From Bacteroidales bacterium (GTDB lineage: Bacteria; Bacteroidota; Bacteroidia; Bacteroidales; UBA932), in NCBI GenBank assembly GCA_017509685.1, contig JAFWPA010000061.1:1-64000 (forward strand): 64,000 nt of DNA. Reading direction: 5' to 3'. Shown here piece after piece: positions 1-8,919 of this stretch (its first letter is position 1; each line of letters begins with the position of its first letter). The notes under the pieces are model-generated. The model searched no databases, was not told the DNA's origin, and was given only the letters and a program-made list of their open reading frames with translations. The position numbers were made by a program, and so were the translations under genes.

Positions 1-2109
1 CAGCAGCCCATCAAGGCCCCGTATCTGGTGAACACCCCCGACTTCGTGGGCTGCCATGTCCCGTCCTACCTCCGCAAGTATGATGTTCTGAAGGGCATCA
101 AGGAAGGCGGCACCCTGCTGCTGAACAGCCTCTGGGACGAGGAAGAGACCATCAAGAACATCCCGGACAACGTGAAGGCAGTCATCGGCCGCAAGCACGT
201 GAAGGTCTATATCATCAACGCCACCAAGATTGCCGCAGAGATTGGCCTGGGCGGACGTACCAACACCATCCTCCAGAGCGCCTTCTTCAAGATCACCGGC
301 ATCATCCCTTACGAGGATGCCGTGAAGTATATGAAGGACGCCATCGTGAAGTCCTACGGTAAGAAGGGCGAGAACGTGGTGAACATGAACTACGCAGCCG
401 TAGACCGCGGCGGCGAGTACACGGAAATCAAGGTTCCGGCCGAATGGGCCAACCTCACCGCCAAGTTCGAGAATCCCAACAAGGACCGTCTGGCCCCCGG
501 CTTCGTCAAGGACATTGCCGACATCGTGAACGCCCAGGCCGGTGACACCCTGCCCGTGAGCGCCTTCATGCCTTACGCCGATGGTACCATGCCCGCCGGC
601 ACCGCCGCCTTCGAGAAGCGCGGTGTTGCCGTGAACGTGCCCGTCTGGGACGCCGAGAAATGTATCCAGTGCAACAGCTGCGCCTTCGTTTGCCCGCACG
701 CCGCCATCCGCCCGTTCCTCCTCACCGCAGAAGAGGCCGCCAAGGTGCCCGCCGGCGTGAAGCTGGCCGACGGTAAGGCCAACCTCAAGGACTACAAGTA
801 CGCCATCGGCATCTCCGTGGACGACTGCACCGGTTGCGGTAACTGCGTAGACATGTGCCTGGCCAAGGACAAGGCCCTTGCTATGGTTCCTTATCTTGAC
901 GCCAAGGACGATCAGGCCGCCTATGACTACCTTAATAAGAAGGTGGGCTACAAGGAGTATGTGGACAAGAAGGCCAACATGAAGAACAGCCAGTTTGCCC
1001 AGCCTCTGTTCGAGTTCTCCGGCGCCTGCGCAGGTTGCGGTGAGACTCCCAACATCAAGGCCATCACCCAGCTGTTCGGCGACCACATGATGATTGCCAA
1101 CGCCACCGGTTGCTCCTCCATCTACGGCGCTTCCTTCCCGGCCAGCCCGTACTGCACCAACGCTCAGGGTCACGGTCCCGCATGGGCCAACTCCCTGTTC
1201 GAGGACTTCTGCGAATTCGGTCTGGGTATGAAGCTCGGTTCCGACCGCGCCCGCACCACCGTGGCCAACGCCATGAAGCAGGCCCTGGAATGCGACTGCT
1301 GCAGCCAGGAGATCAAGGCCCTCGCAGCCAAGTGGCTGGAGGCTCCCCAGGATCCCGCTGTCACCCGCGAGGTGGCCGACAAGATTGTCCCCCTGGCCAA
1401 GGAATGCAACTGCGACACCTGCAAGAAACTGGTGGAATACGAGCACTTCATCGTTGCCCGCAGCCAGTGGATCTTCGGCGGTGACGGTGCCTCCTACGAT
1501 ATCGGTTACGGCGGTCTGGACCACGTGCTGGCCAGCGGCGAGAACTTGAACATCCTGGTACTGGACACCGAGGTGTACTCCAACACTGGCGGCCAGAGCT
1601 CCAAGGCTACCCCTGTGGGCGCCATCGCCAAGTTCGCCGCTTCCGGTAAGAAGATCCGCAAGAAGGACCTGGGCATGATGGCCATCTCCTACGGCTACGT
1701 TTATGTGGCCCAGGTGGCTATGGGTGCCAGCCCCGTGCAGTTCTTCAACGCCATCAAGGAGGCCGAGGCCTACAACGGACCGTCCCTCATCATTGCCTAC
1801 AGCCCTTGTATCAACCATGGCCTCAAGGCCGGCATGGGCCTGAGCCAGAAGGAAGAGAAGCTGGCCGTGGATTGCGGCTACTGGCACCTCTACCGTTACA
1901 ACCCGGCTCTGGAAGGCACCGACAAGAACCCGTTCAGCCTGGATTCCAAGGAACCCGACTGGAGCAAGTTCCAGGACTTCCTCAAGGGCGAGGTCCGCTT
2001 CGCTTCCCTGTACAAGATGTTCCCCGAGCAGGCCGATGAACTCCTCGCCAAGACCGAGGAATTCGCCAAGGTCCGCCTGAACACCTACAAGCGTCTCGCC
2101 GGCAAGTAA
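1..2109 (+). CDS. nifJ: Pyruvate:ferredoxin (flavodoxin) oxidoreductase, 3' part
   Basis: This gene is open at its 5' end: the frame runs from base 1, so the first in-frame GTG at 28 is not the true start. About 702 residues remain of a family that is usually near 1,180. The visible part holds the end of the central domains, two 4Fe-4S motifs (CIQCNSCAFVCP near 220 and CTGCGNCVDMC near 280) and a TPP-binding domain with CAGCGETP, GDGASYDIGYGG and LDTEVYSNTGGQ. The family oxidises pyruvate and CoA to acetyl-CoA and CO2 and reduces ferredoxin, in the cytoplasm of anaerobes. A strong hairpin terminator follows directly. A 2[4Fe-4S] ferredoxin gene at 6726 could encode its electron acceptor, though the two are not in one operon. 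The substrate is inferred from similarity to the single-chain pyruvate enzymes. Confidence 0.96.
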   Translation, partial: QQPIKAPYLVNTPDFVGCHVPSYLRKYDVLKGIKEGGTLLLNSLWDEEETIKNIPDNVKAVIGRKHVKVYIINATKIAAEIGLGGRTNTILQSAFFKITGIIPYEDAVKYMKDAIVKSYGKKGENVVNMNYAAVDRGGEYTEIKVPAEWANLTAKFENPNKDRLAPGFVKDIADIVNAQAGDTLPVSAFMPYADGTMPAGTAAFEKRGVAVNVPVWDAEKCIQCNSCAFVCPHAAIRPFLLTAEEAAKVPAGVKLADGKANLKDYKYAIGISVDDCTGCGNCVDMCLAKDKALAMVPYLDAKDDQAAYDYLNKKVGYKEYVDKKANMKNSQFAQPLFEFSGACAGCGETPNIKAITQLFGDHMMIANATGCSSIYGASFPASPYCTNAQGHGPAWANSLFEDFCEFGLGMKLGSDRARTTVANAMKQALECDCCSQEIKALAAKWLEAPQDPAVTREVADKIVPLAKECNCDTCKKLVEYEHFIVARSQWIFGGDGASYDIGYGGLDHVLASGENLNILVLDTEVYSNTGGQSSKATPVGAIAKFAASGKKIRKKDLGMMAISYGYVYVAQVAMGASPVQFFNAIKEAEAYNGPSLIIAYSPCINHGLKAGMGLSQKEEKLAVDCGYWHLYRYNPALEGTDKNPFSLDSKEPDWSKFQDFLKGEVRFASLYKMFPEQADELLAKTEEFAKVRLNTYKRLAGK

Positions 2110-2128
2110 TTGTCAACGTCATCTATCG

Positions 2129-2163
2129 AAAAGGCCTCGCTCACAGGAGCGGGGCCTTTTTAT
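2129..2163. terminator. Bidirectional intrinsic terminator between nifJ and the LysR-type gene
   Basis: Arms AAAAGGCCTCGCTC (2129-2142) and GAGCGGGGCCTTTT (2147-2160) pair with one G-T wobble around the loop ACAG. The A-run on one side and T-run on the other suit termination in both directions. The 3' T-run overlaps the stop codon of the convergent gene (2160-2162). Confidence 0.9.
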
Positions 2164-2426
2164 TTGGCAAATATATTATTAAAGGTATCGTTGGCTAAAT
2201 CGTACGCAGCCTGGATGCGGCGGGCGTAGGGCAGGAAGGATTCGCCTTCGGGGGTGAGGGCCAGGATCCGGCCGCGCTCGAAGAGGGCAAAACCCAGGGA
2301 GGCCTCCAGGGAAGCGATCTGGGAACTCACGGCGGGCTGGGTGATTCCCAGGCTGCGGGCGGCGGCGGTGAAACTTCCTTGGTCCACCACTGCTAAAAAA
2401 GCACGGATTTTGCAGTCTTCTATCAT
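2160..2426 (-). CDS. LysR-type winged helix-turn-helix domain protein, no effector domain
   Basis: The 88-residue product is only the N-terminal DNA-binding domain of a LysR-type regulator: FLAVVDQGSFTAAARSLG, then ITQPAVSSQIASLEASLG, then LFERGRILALTPEGE and the start of the linker helix. The usual family member has about 300 residues with a periplasmic-binding-like effector domain, which is absent here. The ATG at 2426 is preferred to an upstream in-frame start at 2480 because LysR proteins begin just before this helix. It is divergent from the M16 peptidase gene, and the two promoters overlap in 2427-2495. It could be an intact one-domain regulator or a truncated relic. The open frame, good domain match and terminator at the stop favour an intact gene. 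Confidence 0.8.
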   Translation of the reverse strand: MIEDCKIRAFLAVVDQGSFTAAARSLGITQPAVSSQIASLEASLGFALFERGRILALTPEGESFLPYARRIQAAYDLANDTFNNIFAK

Positions 2427-2433
2427 AAAATCT

Positions 2434-2463
2434 TTTGATTTTGACAAATTTAATGTAAATTCG
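2434..2463 (+). promoter_or_regulatory. Probable promoter of the M16 peptidase gene
   Basis: TTTG at 2434-2437 and TAAATTCG at 2456-2463 are 18 bp apart, close to the Bacteroidota pattern TTTG-N19-21-TAnnTTTG. On the opposite strand TAAATTTG (2445-2452) could serve the LysR-type gene, so the two promoters would overlap. The call rests on motif match alone. Confidence 0.45.
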
Positions 2464-2495
2464 TGATTTGTAAAACACACATTATTAAATTTTAC

Positions 2496-5363
2496 ATGAA
2501 ACGTATTCTTCTTACCTTAAGCGCCATTGCTTTGACGGCAGTCATGGCCCTGGCCCAGCAGCCCACCCGGGAGCAGATGGAAGCGCTCATCGCCCAGATG
2601 CCCCAGATTCCTAACTCGGAGGCCTACACCATCGGCCATCTTGACAACGGACTCACCTACTACATCCGCCACAACGAGCTCCCCGCCGGCCGCGCAGAGT
2701 TCTACCTGGCCACCAACGTAGGTGCCATCGAGGAGGAATATCCTTCTCAGGACGGTCTGGCCCACTTCCTGGAGCACATGTGCTTCAACGGCACAGAGCA
2801 CTTCCCCGGAAAGGGCATCCTGGACTATCTGCGTTCCATCGGTGCGGAATTCGGCCGCAACATCAACGCCTCCACCGGTTTTGAAGAGACGCAGTATATG
2901 CTGAACAACATCCCCGTGCAGCGGGAGACCGTAGTGGACAGCTGCCTGATGATTCTGGCCGACTACTCCCACTTCGTCCTGAACCAGCCCGAGGAAATCG
3001 ACGCCGAGCGCGGTGTCATCATCGAGGAGCGCCGCACCCGCCGCAACGCCTCCTGGCGTACGATGGAGGCCGCCCTCCCCTACTACTTCGGCCCTGACTC
3101 CAAGCAGGCCACCTGCACCCTCATCGGCACGCAGGAGCACCTGGAGACCTTCAAGCCCGAAAGCCTGGTAGCCTTCTACCACACTTGGTATCACCCCGCA
3201 AACCAGGCCCTGATTGTGGTGGGCGATGTGGACGTAGCCCGCACCGAGGCAAAGATCAAGGATATCTTCGGCGTCATCCCCGCCAAGGAAGATCCCCTTG
3301 CCAAGCCCATCCAGAAGATTGCAGACCACTCCGAGCCCCGCGTGGGCATCATCACGGACCCCGAAACCACTTCTCCTTCCGTGGAGATCATCTGGCACAG
3401 CGAGGCCCTTCCGGAGGGCATCAACGCCACCTACACCGGCCAGGCTACCGAACTGCTGAAAGGCGTTCTGAGCCAGGTGATGTACGAGCGCATGAACGAC
3501 ATCACTTCCAAGCCCGGCTCCCCGTTCCTCAACGGCACCTTCGGCGTTTCCAGCCTCATCTATGAGGACATCGACGGCGTCATGGGCGAAGTCACCCTGC
3601 GCGAGGACAACATCCTGGACGGCTTCAGCGCCTACTACACCGAACTCGTCCGCCTGAAGAAATACGGCATCACCGACGCCGAATTCAACCGCGCCAAGGC
3701 CGATATTATCTCCATGTATGAGACCCGCGCCAACCGCGCCGAGACCCGCCAGAACGCCGAATTCGTACGTCCCATCATCTCCAACTTCTTTGACAAGCAG
3801 CCCCTGGTGGAACCCAAGGACGAACTGGAGTTCGTGCAGATGATGTTCGGCCAGCTCAATGCCGCCGCCATCGGCCAGGTAGCCGCCCAGCTGTGGAACG
3901 GCCACGAGAACCTGGTTGTGATTTACAGCGGTCCCCAGAAGGAAGGTATCGCCACCCCCACCGCCGAGCAGCTGCTTGAGGTGATGGCCAAGGTAGAGGC
4001 TTCCGACATTGCCGCTCCCGCCGGTGAAGACATCCCCGAAGCCTTCCTGGATCCCGCCAAGCTCAAGGGCTCCCCTGTTGCCAAGACCGCTACCACCATC
4101 TACGGCGCCACCGAGTGGACGCTGAAGAACGGCGTGAAGGTGATTGTGTATCCCACCGACCTCCAGAAGGACCAGATCCTCTTCAACCTTTATAAAGAAG
4201 GCGGTCTGTCCCTGGTTTCCACGGACGACATCGCTTCCTTCGACGACAACGTCTTCGGCCTGTTCATGAACAACAGCGGTGTTTCCAGCTTCTCCGGCAC
4301 CGTGATGGCCAAGATGCTCACCGGCAAGAACCTCAGCGTAACTCCTTTCTTCGACCCGCTGGAGAACGGTATAAACGGCCGCAGCACGGTGAAGGACTTC
4401 GAGACCGCACTGCAGCTCGCTTACCTCTTCTGGACAGATCCCCGCTTCGATCCCGAAGAGTGGCAGAATGGCATCGACCAGCTGGAGAGCGTTCTCCCCA
4501 ACCTGGTGAACCAGCCTAACTACAAGTTCCAGAGCCAGCTGTACAAGACCATGTACAGCGACAACGCCCGCCGTCAGCTGGTCTCCCAGGAGATCGTGAA
4601 CCGCGCCAGCCTGGCTGTGGTGGAGAAGAACTGGAAGAAACTGTTTGCCGATGCCGCCGGCGCCACCCTGGTAGTGGTGGGTGACGTGAACCCCGAGGCC
4701 GTGAAGCCCCTGGTAGAGAAATACATCGGCTCCCTGCCCAAGGGCAAGAAGGCCCTCAGCTGGATCGATCCTCACGAGGACTATGCCCAGGGCAAGGTCC
4801 AGAACATCTTCGAGGTAGATATGCAGACGCCCAAGAGCACTGTATACCAGATTTACAACGCCGATATCGAATACACCTACACCAAGGACGCCGCTATGGA
4901 CGCCATCTCCTACATTATGGATATGCGTTACACCAACAGCCTGCGTGAAGAAGAGGGCGGCACCTATGGCGCCAGCACCTCCGGCAGCATCCGCCGCCGT
5001 CCCAAGCAGGTAGGTATGTTCCTGGTGGGTTGGGACTGCAAGCCCGCCCTCTGCGACAAACTGCGTGAACTGGCTGTCAGCGGCCTGAAGGACCTGGCCG
5101 AAAACGGCCCCACCGACGAAGAAATGAACGGTGCCAAGCTCAACCTCCAGAAGAACATTCCGGAAAGCCGTCAGCGCAACAACTGGTGGCTCAACAGCAT
5201 CGAGCTCTATCTCACCTACGGTCAGGACCGCGACAAACTGTACGAGGAAGCCGTGAACAACCTCACCAAGGCCGACATCACCTCCCTCCTCAACGAAATC
5301 CTGTCCTCCGGCAACTTCATCGAAGTGGTGATGAAGCCCGCCGCCACCGCCGAGGCCGAGTAA
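2496..5363 (+). CDS. M16 family zinc metallopeptidase (insulinase/pitrilysin type), secreted
   Basis: The 955-residue protein has a signal peptide ending near MALAQQ (residue 22), then two M16 repeats. The first carries the inverted zinc motif HFLEH at residues 90-94 and the downstream glutamate region ERGVIIEER. The second half, from about residue 540, has the inactive-like repeat with no HxxEH. Length suits the Bacteroidota two-repeat form. The ATG at 2496 is chosen over a start at 2463 because it begins the signal peptide. The enzyme probably degrades peptides in the periplasm; its substrate cannot be told. It stands alone and is followed by a terminator. Confidence 0.93.
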   Translation: MKRILLTLSAIALTAVMALAQQPTREQMEALIAQMPQIPNSEAYTIGHLDNGLTYYIRHNELPAGRAEFYLATNVGAIEEEYPSQDGLAHFLEHMCFNGTEHFPGKGILDYLRSIGAEFGRNINASTGFEETQYMLNNIPVQRETVVDSCLMILADYSHFVLNQPEEIDAERGVIIEERRTRRNASWRTMEAALPYYFGPDSKQATCTLIGTQEHLETFKPESLVAFYHTWYHPANQALIVVGDVDVARTEAKIKDIFGVIPAKEDPLAKPIQKIADHSEPRVGIITDPETTSPSVEIIWHSEALPEGINATYTGQATELLKGVLSQVMYERMNDITSKPGSPFLNGTFGVSSLIYEDIDGVMGEVTLREDNILDGFSAYYTELVRLKKYGITDAEFNRAKADIISMYETRANRAETRQNAEFVRPIISNFFDKQPLVEPKDELEFVQMMFGQLNAAAIGQVAAQLWNGHENLVVIYSGPQKEGIATPTAEQLLEVMAKVEASDIAAPAGEDIPEAFLDPAKLKGSPVAKTATTIYGATEWTLKNGVKVIVYPTDLQKDQILFNLYKEGGLSLVSTDDIASFDDNVFGLFMNNSGVSSFSGTVMAKMLTGKNLSVTPFFDPLENGINGRSTVKDFETALQLAYLFWTDPRFDPEEWQNGIDQLESVLPNLVNQPNYKFQSQLYKTMYSDNARRQLVSQEIVNRASLAVVEKNWKKLFADAAGATLVVVGDVNPEAVKPLVEKYIGSLPKGKKALSWIDPHEDYAQGKVQNIFEVDMQTPKSTVYQIYNADIEYTYTKDAAMDAISYIMDMRYTNSLREEEGGTYGASTSGSIRRRPKQVGMFLVGWDCKPALCDKLRELAVSGLKDLAENGPTDEEMNGAKLNLQKNIPESRQRNNWWLNSIELYLTYGQDRDKLYEEAVNNLTKADITSLLNEILSSGNFIEVVMKPAATAEAE

Positions 5364-5382
5364 TCTCCCTCTGACATAACTG

Positions 5383-5418
5383 AAAATGCTGCGCCATTAT
5401 CCGGTGCAGCATTTTTTT
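5383..5418 (+). terminator. Intrinsic terminator of the M16 peptidase gene
   Basis: AAAATGCTGCGCC (5383-5395) pairs with GGTGCAGCATTTT (5403-5415) with one G-T pair, followed by more T residues. It lies 20 bp after the stop codon. Confidence 0.9.
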
Positions 5419-5428
5419 ATCCTTAAGT

Positions 5429-5566
5429 TAGGCGACGGCACATACACCCAAACCGTCGCTTCGCGACCCCTCCCATGCGCCGCGCTCTACGAGCGCTTGC
5501 TTTGGGCCCCTCCCTCTTACCCGGCCGAGGGTGGCCAGGGGTTTGGAGTGTATGTGCCTTCGCCTA
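5429..5566. repeat. 138-bp branched palindromic element
   Basis: Outer arms TAGGCGACGGCACATACAC (from 5429) and its imperfect complement (5540-5566, starting GGTTTGGAGTGTATGTGCC) form a stem of about 26 bp. The enclosed bases contain further hairpins: GTCGC-TTC-GCGAC (5455-5467), GCGCTC-TAC-GAGCGC (5482-5496) and a CCCTC/GAGGG stem near 5513-5531. The element fills the gap between the M16 terminator and the stop codon of the convergent DUF1573 gene. It could be a non-autonomous palindromic repeat, a structured RNA or a terminator for the DUF1573 gene. No second copy with these arms was seen in the window. Confidence 0.6.
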
Positions 5567-5567
5567 T

Positions 5568-6632
5568 CTATTCGATGATACCGGCCACAAAGAGATTGAT
5601 GAGCGGCCGGAGAGGAGAATTGGTGGTGAGACTGATCATAATGACTGTCTCGCCTTGTTGCAGATTGGTGGTGTCCAGGGTGAAGCGGCAGGTGCCACGT
5701 TTGCCGGCGGGAATGTCCGGGCAGTCGACGGCTTGCAGGGCGGCGTCTTCGGCGTCGGCCTGATAGACGTGGAAAGTGGATTTTCCGCGGTTGTTGCAAG
5801 AGAAGGTCACGTCCAGTTTCTTGCCGGCCTTCACTTTGCCGAAGTTGAAAGTGCTTTGGTCAAAGTACGGCAGGGCGGCGTCTTTGCGCTGTTTTTCGGT
5901 CCAGCCAGCGAAGTTCTCCTGCGTCCAGGCGGTGACCACGATGGGAGCCGATGCTTTCTTGCCGTCAATCACGGGAGTAGCACTATACTCGTGCCGGCCG
6001 TATACCCCGGGGGCGGCGTCTACGGTGCAGCTGAGAGTGGCCGTGCCGCCGGCGGGGATGGGATTGGGATCTACGGAAACGGTGAGGTGATCACTGACGT
6101 CCGTGAATGTGACTTTCATGGCCTTTTTACCCAGATTAGCCACGGTAGCGGTTTCGCTGGTGCTCAGGCCCTGGCGAACGGTGCCGGCGTTTACGGCGCG
6201 GCTTTTCATCCCCAGGTTGCCTATCTTTTCGGCCCCGTAGAGTTCCTCGTTGGACTTTTTCTTGTCATGCACCACGCCGCGCAGGCGCAGGATCACCGGC
6301 TTCTTAACGCCGGAGATGTAGGCGGTGAGGGTCTTGTCAAAAGGCATGGGGCCATCCTCGTTCTTGTAGGTGGCCGATATCACGCCCGTGCTCCCGGGCT
6401 GGATGCTGCCCCTGGTCCATTTTACGTCCGTACAGCCGCAGGAAGAGACCACCTCGAAGATGGAGACGGGCTCCGACGTGTTGTTGGTAAGGGTAAAGCT
6501 GCAGCTGAGCGGGCCGTCGGCCACGGAAACGTCACCGAAGTTGTGAACGGTCTTGTCCCAGCTAAGCGGCTCATTACCATCCGGCAACGCCATTGCCAGC
6601 AGGGCGAATATGGAGAGAAACAGACTTTTCAT
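5568..6632 (-). CDS. DUF1573 domain-containing exported protein
   Basis: The 354-residue product begins with a short signal sequence (MKSLFLSIFALLAMALP) and then a DUF1573 domain: HNFGDVSVADGPLSCSFTLTN followed by VSSCGCTDVKW near residues 64-74. Two more Ig-like beta-sandwich segments follow, the last opening with STFNFGKVKAGKKLDVTF. Such proteins are common in Bacteroidota and their function is unknown; the fold resembles ASH-type adhesion or chaperone-like domains. The ATG at 6632 is chosen because an upstream in-frame start (6668) would lie before the promoter. The gene is monocistronic, convergent with the M16 peptidase and divergent from the ferredoxin. Confidence 0.88.
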   Translation of the reverse strand: MKSLFLSIFALLAMALPDGNEPLSWDKTVHNFGDVSVADGPLSCSFTLTNNTSEPVSIFEVVSSCGCTDVKWTRGSIQPGSTGVISATYKNEDGPMPFDKTLTAYISGVKKPVILRLRGVVHDKKKSNEELYGAEKIGNLGMKSRAVNAGTVRQGLSTSETATVANLGKKAMKVTFTDVSDHLTVSVDPNPIPAGGTATLSCTVDAAPGVYGRHEYSATPVIDGKKASAPIVVTAWTQENFAGWTEKQRKDAALPYFDQSTFNFGKVKAGKKLDVTFSCNNRGKSTFHVYQADAEDAALQAVDCPDIPAGKRGTCRFTLDTTNLQQGETVIMISLTTNSPLRPLINLFVAGIIE

Positions 6633-6637
6633 ATACA

Positions 6638-6669
6638 CAAAGTTAGTCACAGTTCTTTTCAAAATCAAA
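6638..6669 (-). promoter_or_regulatory. Promoter of the DUF1573 gene, likely leaderless transcript
   Basis: On the minus strand TTTG (6666-6669), a 20-bp spacer and TAACTTTG (6638-6645) fit the Bacteroidota consensus exactly. Only five bases separate the -7 element from the ATG, so transcription should begin at or within a few bases of the start codon. Confidence 0.75.
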
Positions 6670-6725
6670 TATAATGCCTATCTTCGTGCGTTAGAAAACA
6701 CAACAACAATTAAAAGATAAAGATT

Positions 6726-6899
6726 ATGCCTAGAAAAATCAATCCCGACCTTTGTGTAGCTTGCGGTTCCTGCGCCGATGTCTGCCCTGTGGGTGCCATC
6801 ACTGCCGGCGACGCCGCCTACTCCATCAACCCCGACGAATGCATCGACTGCGGCGCCTGCGAAGGCACGTGCCCCAATGAAGCGATCAGCGAGGCCTAA
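6726..6899 (+). CDS. 2[4Fe-4S] ferredoxin
   Basis: This 57-residue protein has two complete clostridial-type cluster motifs, CVACGSCADVCPVGAI and CIDCGACEGTCPNEAI. It is a small cytoplasmic electron carrier and a natural partner of the pyruvate:ferredoxin oxidoreductase at the start of the window. A -7-like element TATCTTCG lies at 6679-6686 and a terminator follows at 6928-6960, so it is probably transcribed alone. Length and cysteine pattern are those of the minimal bacterial ferredoxins; the partner enzyme is inferred. Confidence 0.95.
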   Translation: MPRKINPDLCVACGSCADVCPVGAITAGDAAYSINPDECIDCGACEGTCPNEAISEA

Positions 6900-6927
6900 A
6901 AACCATTCATTATTTTATGAAAAACGG

Positions 6928-6960
6928 GACTGAGCCACTCTTGGTTCAGTCTCTTTTTTT
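6928..6960 (+). terminator. Intrinsic terminator of the ferredoxin gene
   Basis: GACTGAGCCA (6928-6937) pairs with TGGTTCAGTC (6942-6951) with one wobble, and a run of T follows to 6960. Confidence 0.9.
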
Positions 6961-6972
6961 CACTTTTTTTCG

Positions 6973-6980
6973 TATATTTG
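6973..6980 (+). promoter_or_regulatory. -7 promoter element of parE
   Basis: TATATTTG matches TAnnTTTG and lies 24 bp before the ATG at 7005. No clear TTTG sits about 20 bp upstream, where the ferredoxin terminator T-run lies. Confidence 0.55.
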
Positions 6981-7004
6981 TAGGTTAAAGTTTGAGGCTA
7001 TAGA

Positions 7005-8915
7005 ATGGCAGAAAAAATCAATACCACCTACAACGATGATTCCATCCAGACCCTGGAATGGAACGAGCACATCCGCAGGCGCGCAGGTATGTATATCGGC
7101 CGTTTGGGTAATGGTGAACGCCAGGGAGACGGCATCTACGTGCTCCTGAAGGAAATCATCGACAACTCCATCGACGAATTCTCCATGGGATTCGGCAAGC
7201 GGATAGACATCACCATCGAGGACAAGACGGTGACGGTGCGGGACTATGGCCGCGGCATTCCGCTGAACAAGGTGATTGACGCCACTTCCAAACTGAACAC
7301 CGGCGGTAAGTTCGACGATACCAACTTCAAGAAGAGTGTGGGTATGAACGGCGTGGGTACCAAGGCCGTGAACGCCATGAGCGTGGATTTCTACGTAGCC
7401 TCTTACCGCGACGGCCAGTGCTCCTATGCCCGTTTCTCCCGCGGCATCCTCAAGGAGAGTGACATCGTTCCCTCCAACGAGAAGAACGGTACATACATCA
7501 AGTTCACGCCCGACGAGGAAATGTTCAACGACTTCGCTTTCCGCATGGAATTCGTGGAGTCCATGGTGAAGAACTACTCTTACCTGAAAAAGGGCCTCAC
7601 TCTGATGCTCAACGGCGTAGCCTACAAGAGCGAAAACGGCCTGCTGGACCTGGTGTCGGAGAATATGAGCGAAACTCCGCTCTATCCCCTCATCCACCTG
7701 GAGGCCGAAGACATAGAGATTGTCCTCACCCACGGCAACAGCTACGGTGAGAACATCGCCTCCTTCGTGAACGGCCAGAACACCCGCGACGGCGGAACCC
7801 ACCTGGCCGCCTACCGCGAGGCTATCGCCAAGACTTTCAAGGACTTCTTCAAGAAGGATTACAAACCCGAAGACATCCGTCAGGGCATCGTGGGCGCCAT
7901 CTCCATCCAGATCCAGGAGCCCATCTTCGAGGGCCAGACCAAGACCAAGCTGGGCAGCACCTATATGTGGGAGAAGCAGGTGAAGGCGGCCGATGGAACG
8001 TCGGCCGTGGACCGCGGTCCCACCATCCGCACCTTCGTGAACGACTTCGTCACCAAATACCTGAACGACTACCTGCACATGCACATGGACATCGTTCCGG
8101 TGATCGAGGAGAAGATCAAGGCTTCGCAGGCCGAACGCGAGGAAATCGCCGGCGTGCAGAAAAAGTCCCGCGAGCGTGCCAAGAAAACGGCCGTGTACAA
8201 CCGCAAGCTGCGTGACTGCCGCTACCACTTCAGCGACAACAAGTTCCCCAAGGGAATGGAAGACCAGCGGGAGAAGACCTCCATCTTCATCACGGAGGGT
8301 GACTCTGCATCCGGTACCATCACAAAGGTGCGCAACGCCAACAACCAGGCGGTGTTCTCCCTGCGCGGCAAACCCATGAACTGCTTCAAGGAGAGCCGTA
8401 AGAAGGTAGCCGAAAACGAGGAACTGAACCTCCTCATCGCCGCCCTGGGCGTGGAGGAAGATCTGGACAACCTGCGCTACAATAACATCATCGTAGCCAC
8501 CGATGCCGATGACGACGGCATGCACATCCGCATGCTGGTCCTCACCTTCATCATGAAATATTACCCGGACCTCATTCGCCGCGGCCACGTATTCATCCTG
8601 CAAACTCCCCTCTTCCGCGTGGGCAACAAGAAGGAACGCCGCTACTGCTACTCCATCGAGGAAAGGGACAAGGCGGTGAAAGCCCTCAAGAGCGGCGTGG
8701 AAATCACCCGCTTCAAAGGTCTGGGAGAGATTTCCTCCGACGAATTCGTAGACTTCATCGGAGACAACATGCGCCTGGATACCGTAAAGCTGGCCGACGA
8801 AGAGTCCATCCAGACCATTATGGAATTCTACATGGGCGTGAACACCTACGAGCGCCAGCACTTCATCATGGACAACCTGCGCTCGGAAAAAGAATTGGAA
8901 GACATCAATATCTAA
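7005..8915 (+). CDS. parE: DNA topoisomerase IV subunit B (ATPase subunit)
   Basis: The 636-residue protein shows the GHKL ATPase motifs EIIDNSIDE near 50, DYGRGIP and GMNGVGTKAVNA near 115. The TOPRIM motifs are EGDSASG near 432 and TDADDDG near 500. The N-terminus (EWNEHIRRRAGMYIG) and the sequence TSKLNTGGKFDD suit the topoisomerase IV subunit of Bacteroidota rather than GyrB, which has LHAGGKF in this place. With ParC it separates replicated chromosomes. parC is not adjacent here, although the two are often neighbours in this phylum; the next gene, four bases on, is an acyltransferase. Confidence 0.92.
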   Translation: MAEKINTTYNDDSIQTLEWNEHIRRRAGMYIGRLGNGERQGDGIYVLLKEIIDNSIDEFSMGFGKRIDITIEDKTVTVRDYGRGIPLNKVIDATSKLNTGGKFDDTNFKKSVGMNGVGTKAVNAMSVDFYVASYRDGQCSYARFSRGILKESDIVPSNEKNGTYIKFTPDEEMFNDFAFRMEFVESMVKNYSYLKKGLTLMLNGVAYKSENGLLDLVSENMSETPLYPLIHLEAEDIEIVLTHGNSYGENIASFVNGQNTRDGGTHLAAYREAIAKTFKDFFKKDYKPEDIRQGIVGAISIQIQEPIFEGQTKTKLGSTYMWEKQVKAADGTSAVDRGPTIRTFVNDFVTKYLNDYLHMHMDIVPVIEEKIKASQAEREEIAGVQKKSRERAKKTAVYNRKLRDCRYHFSDNKFPKGMEDQREKTSIFITEGDSASGTITKVRNANNQAVFSLRGKPMNCFKESRKKVAENEELNLLIAALGVEEDLDNLRYNNIIVATDADDDGMHIRMLVLTFIMKYYPDLIRRGHVFILQTPLFRVGNKKERRYCYSIEERDKAVKALKSGVEITRFKGLGEISSDEFVDFIGDNMRLDTVKLADEESIQTIMEFYMGVNTYERQHFIMDNLRSEKELEDINI

Positions 8916-8919
8916 GGAT

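Noticed and set aside
2517..4775. 752-codon open frame on the minus strand, opposite the M16 peptidase gene
   Set aside because: It is low in recognisable motifs and rich in Gly, Val, His and Leu, as expected from the reverse complement of a GC-rich gene. The opposite strand encodes a clear M16 protein.
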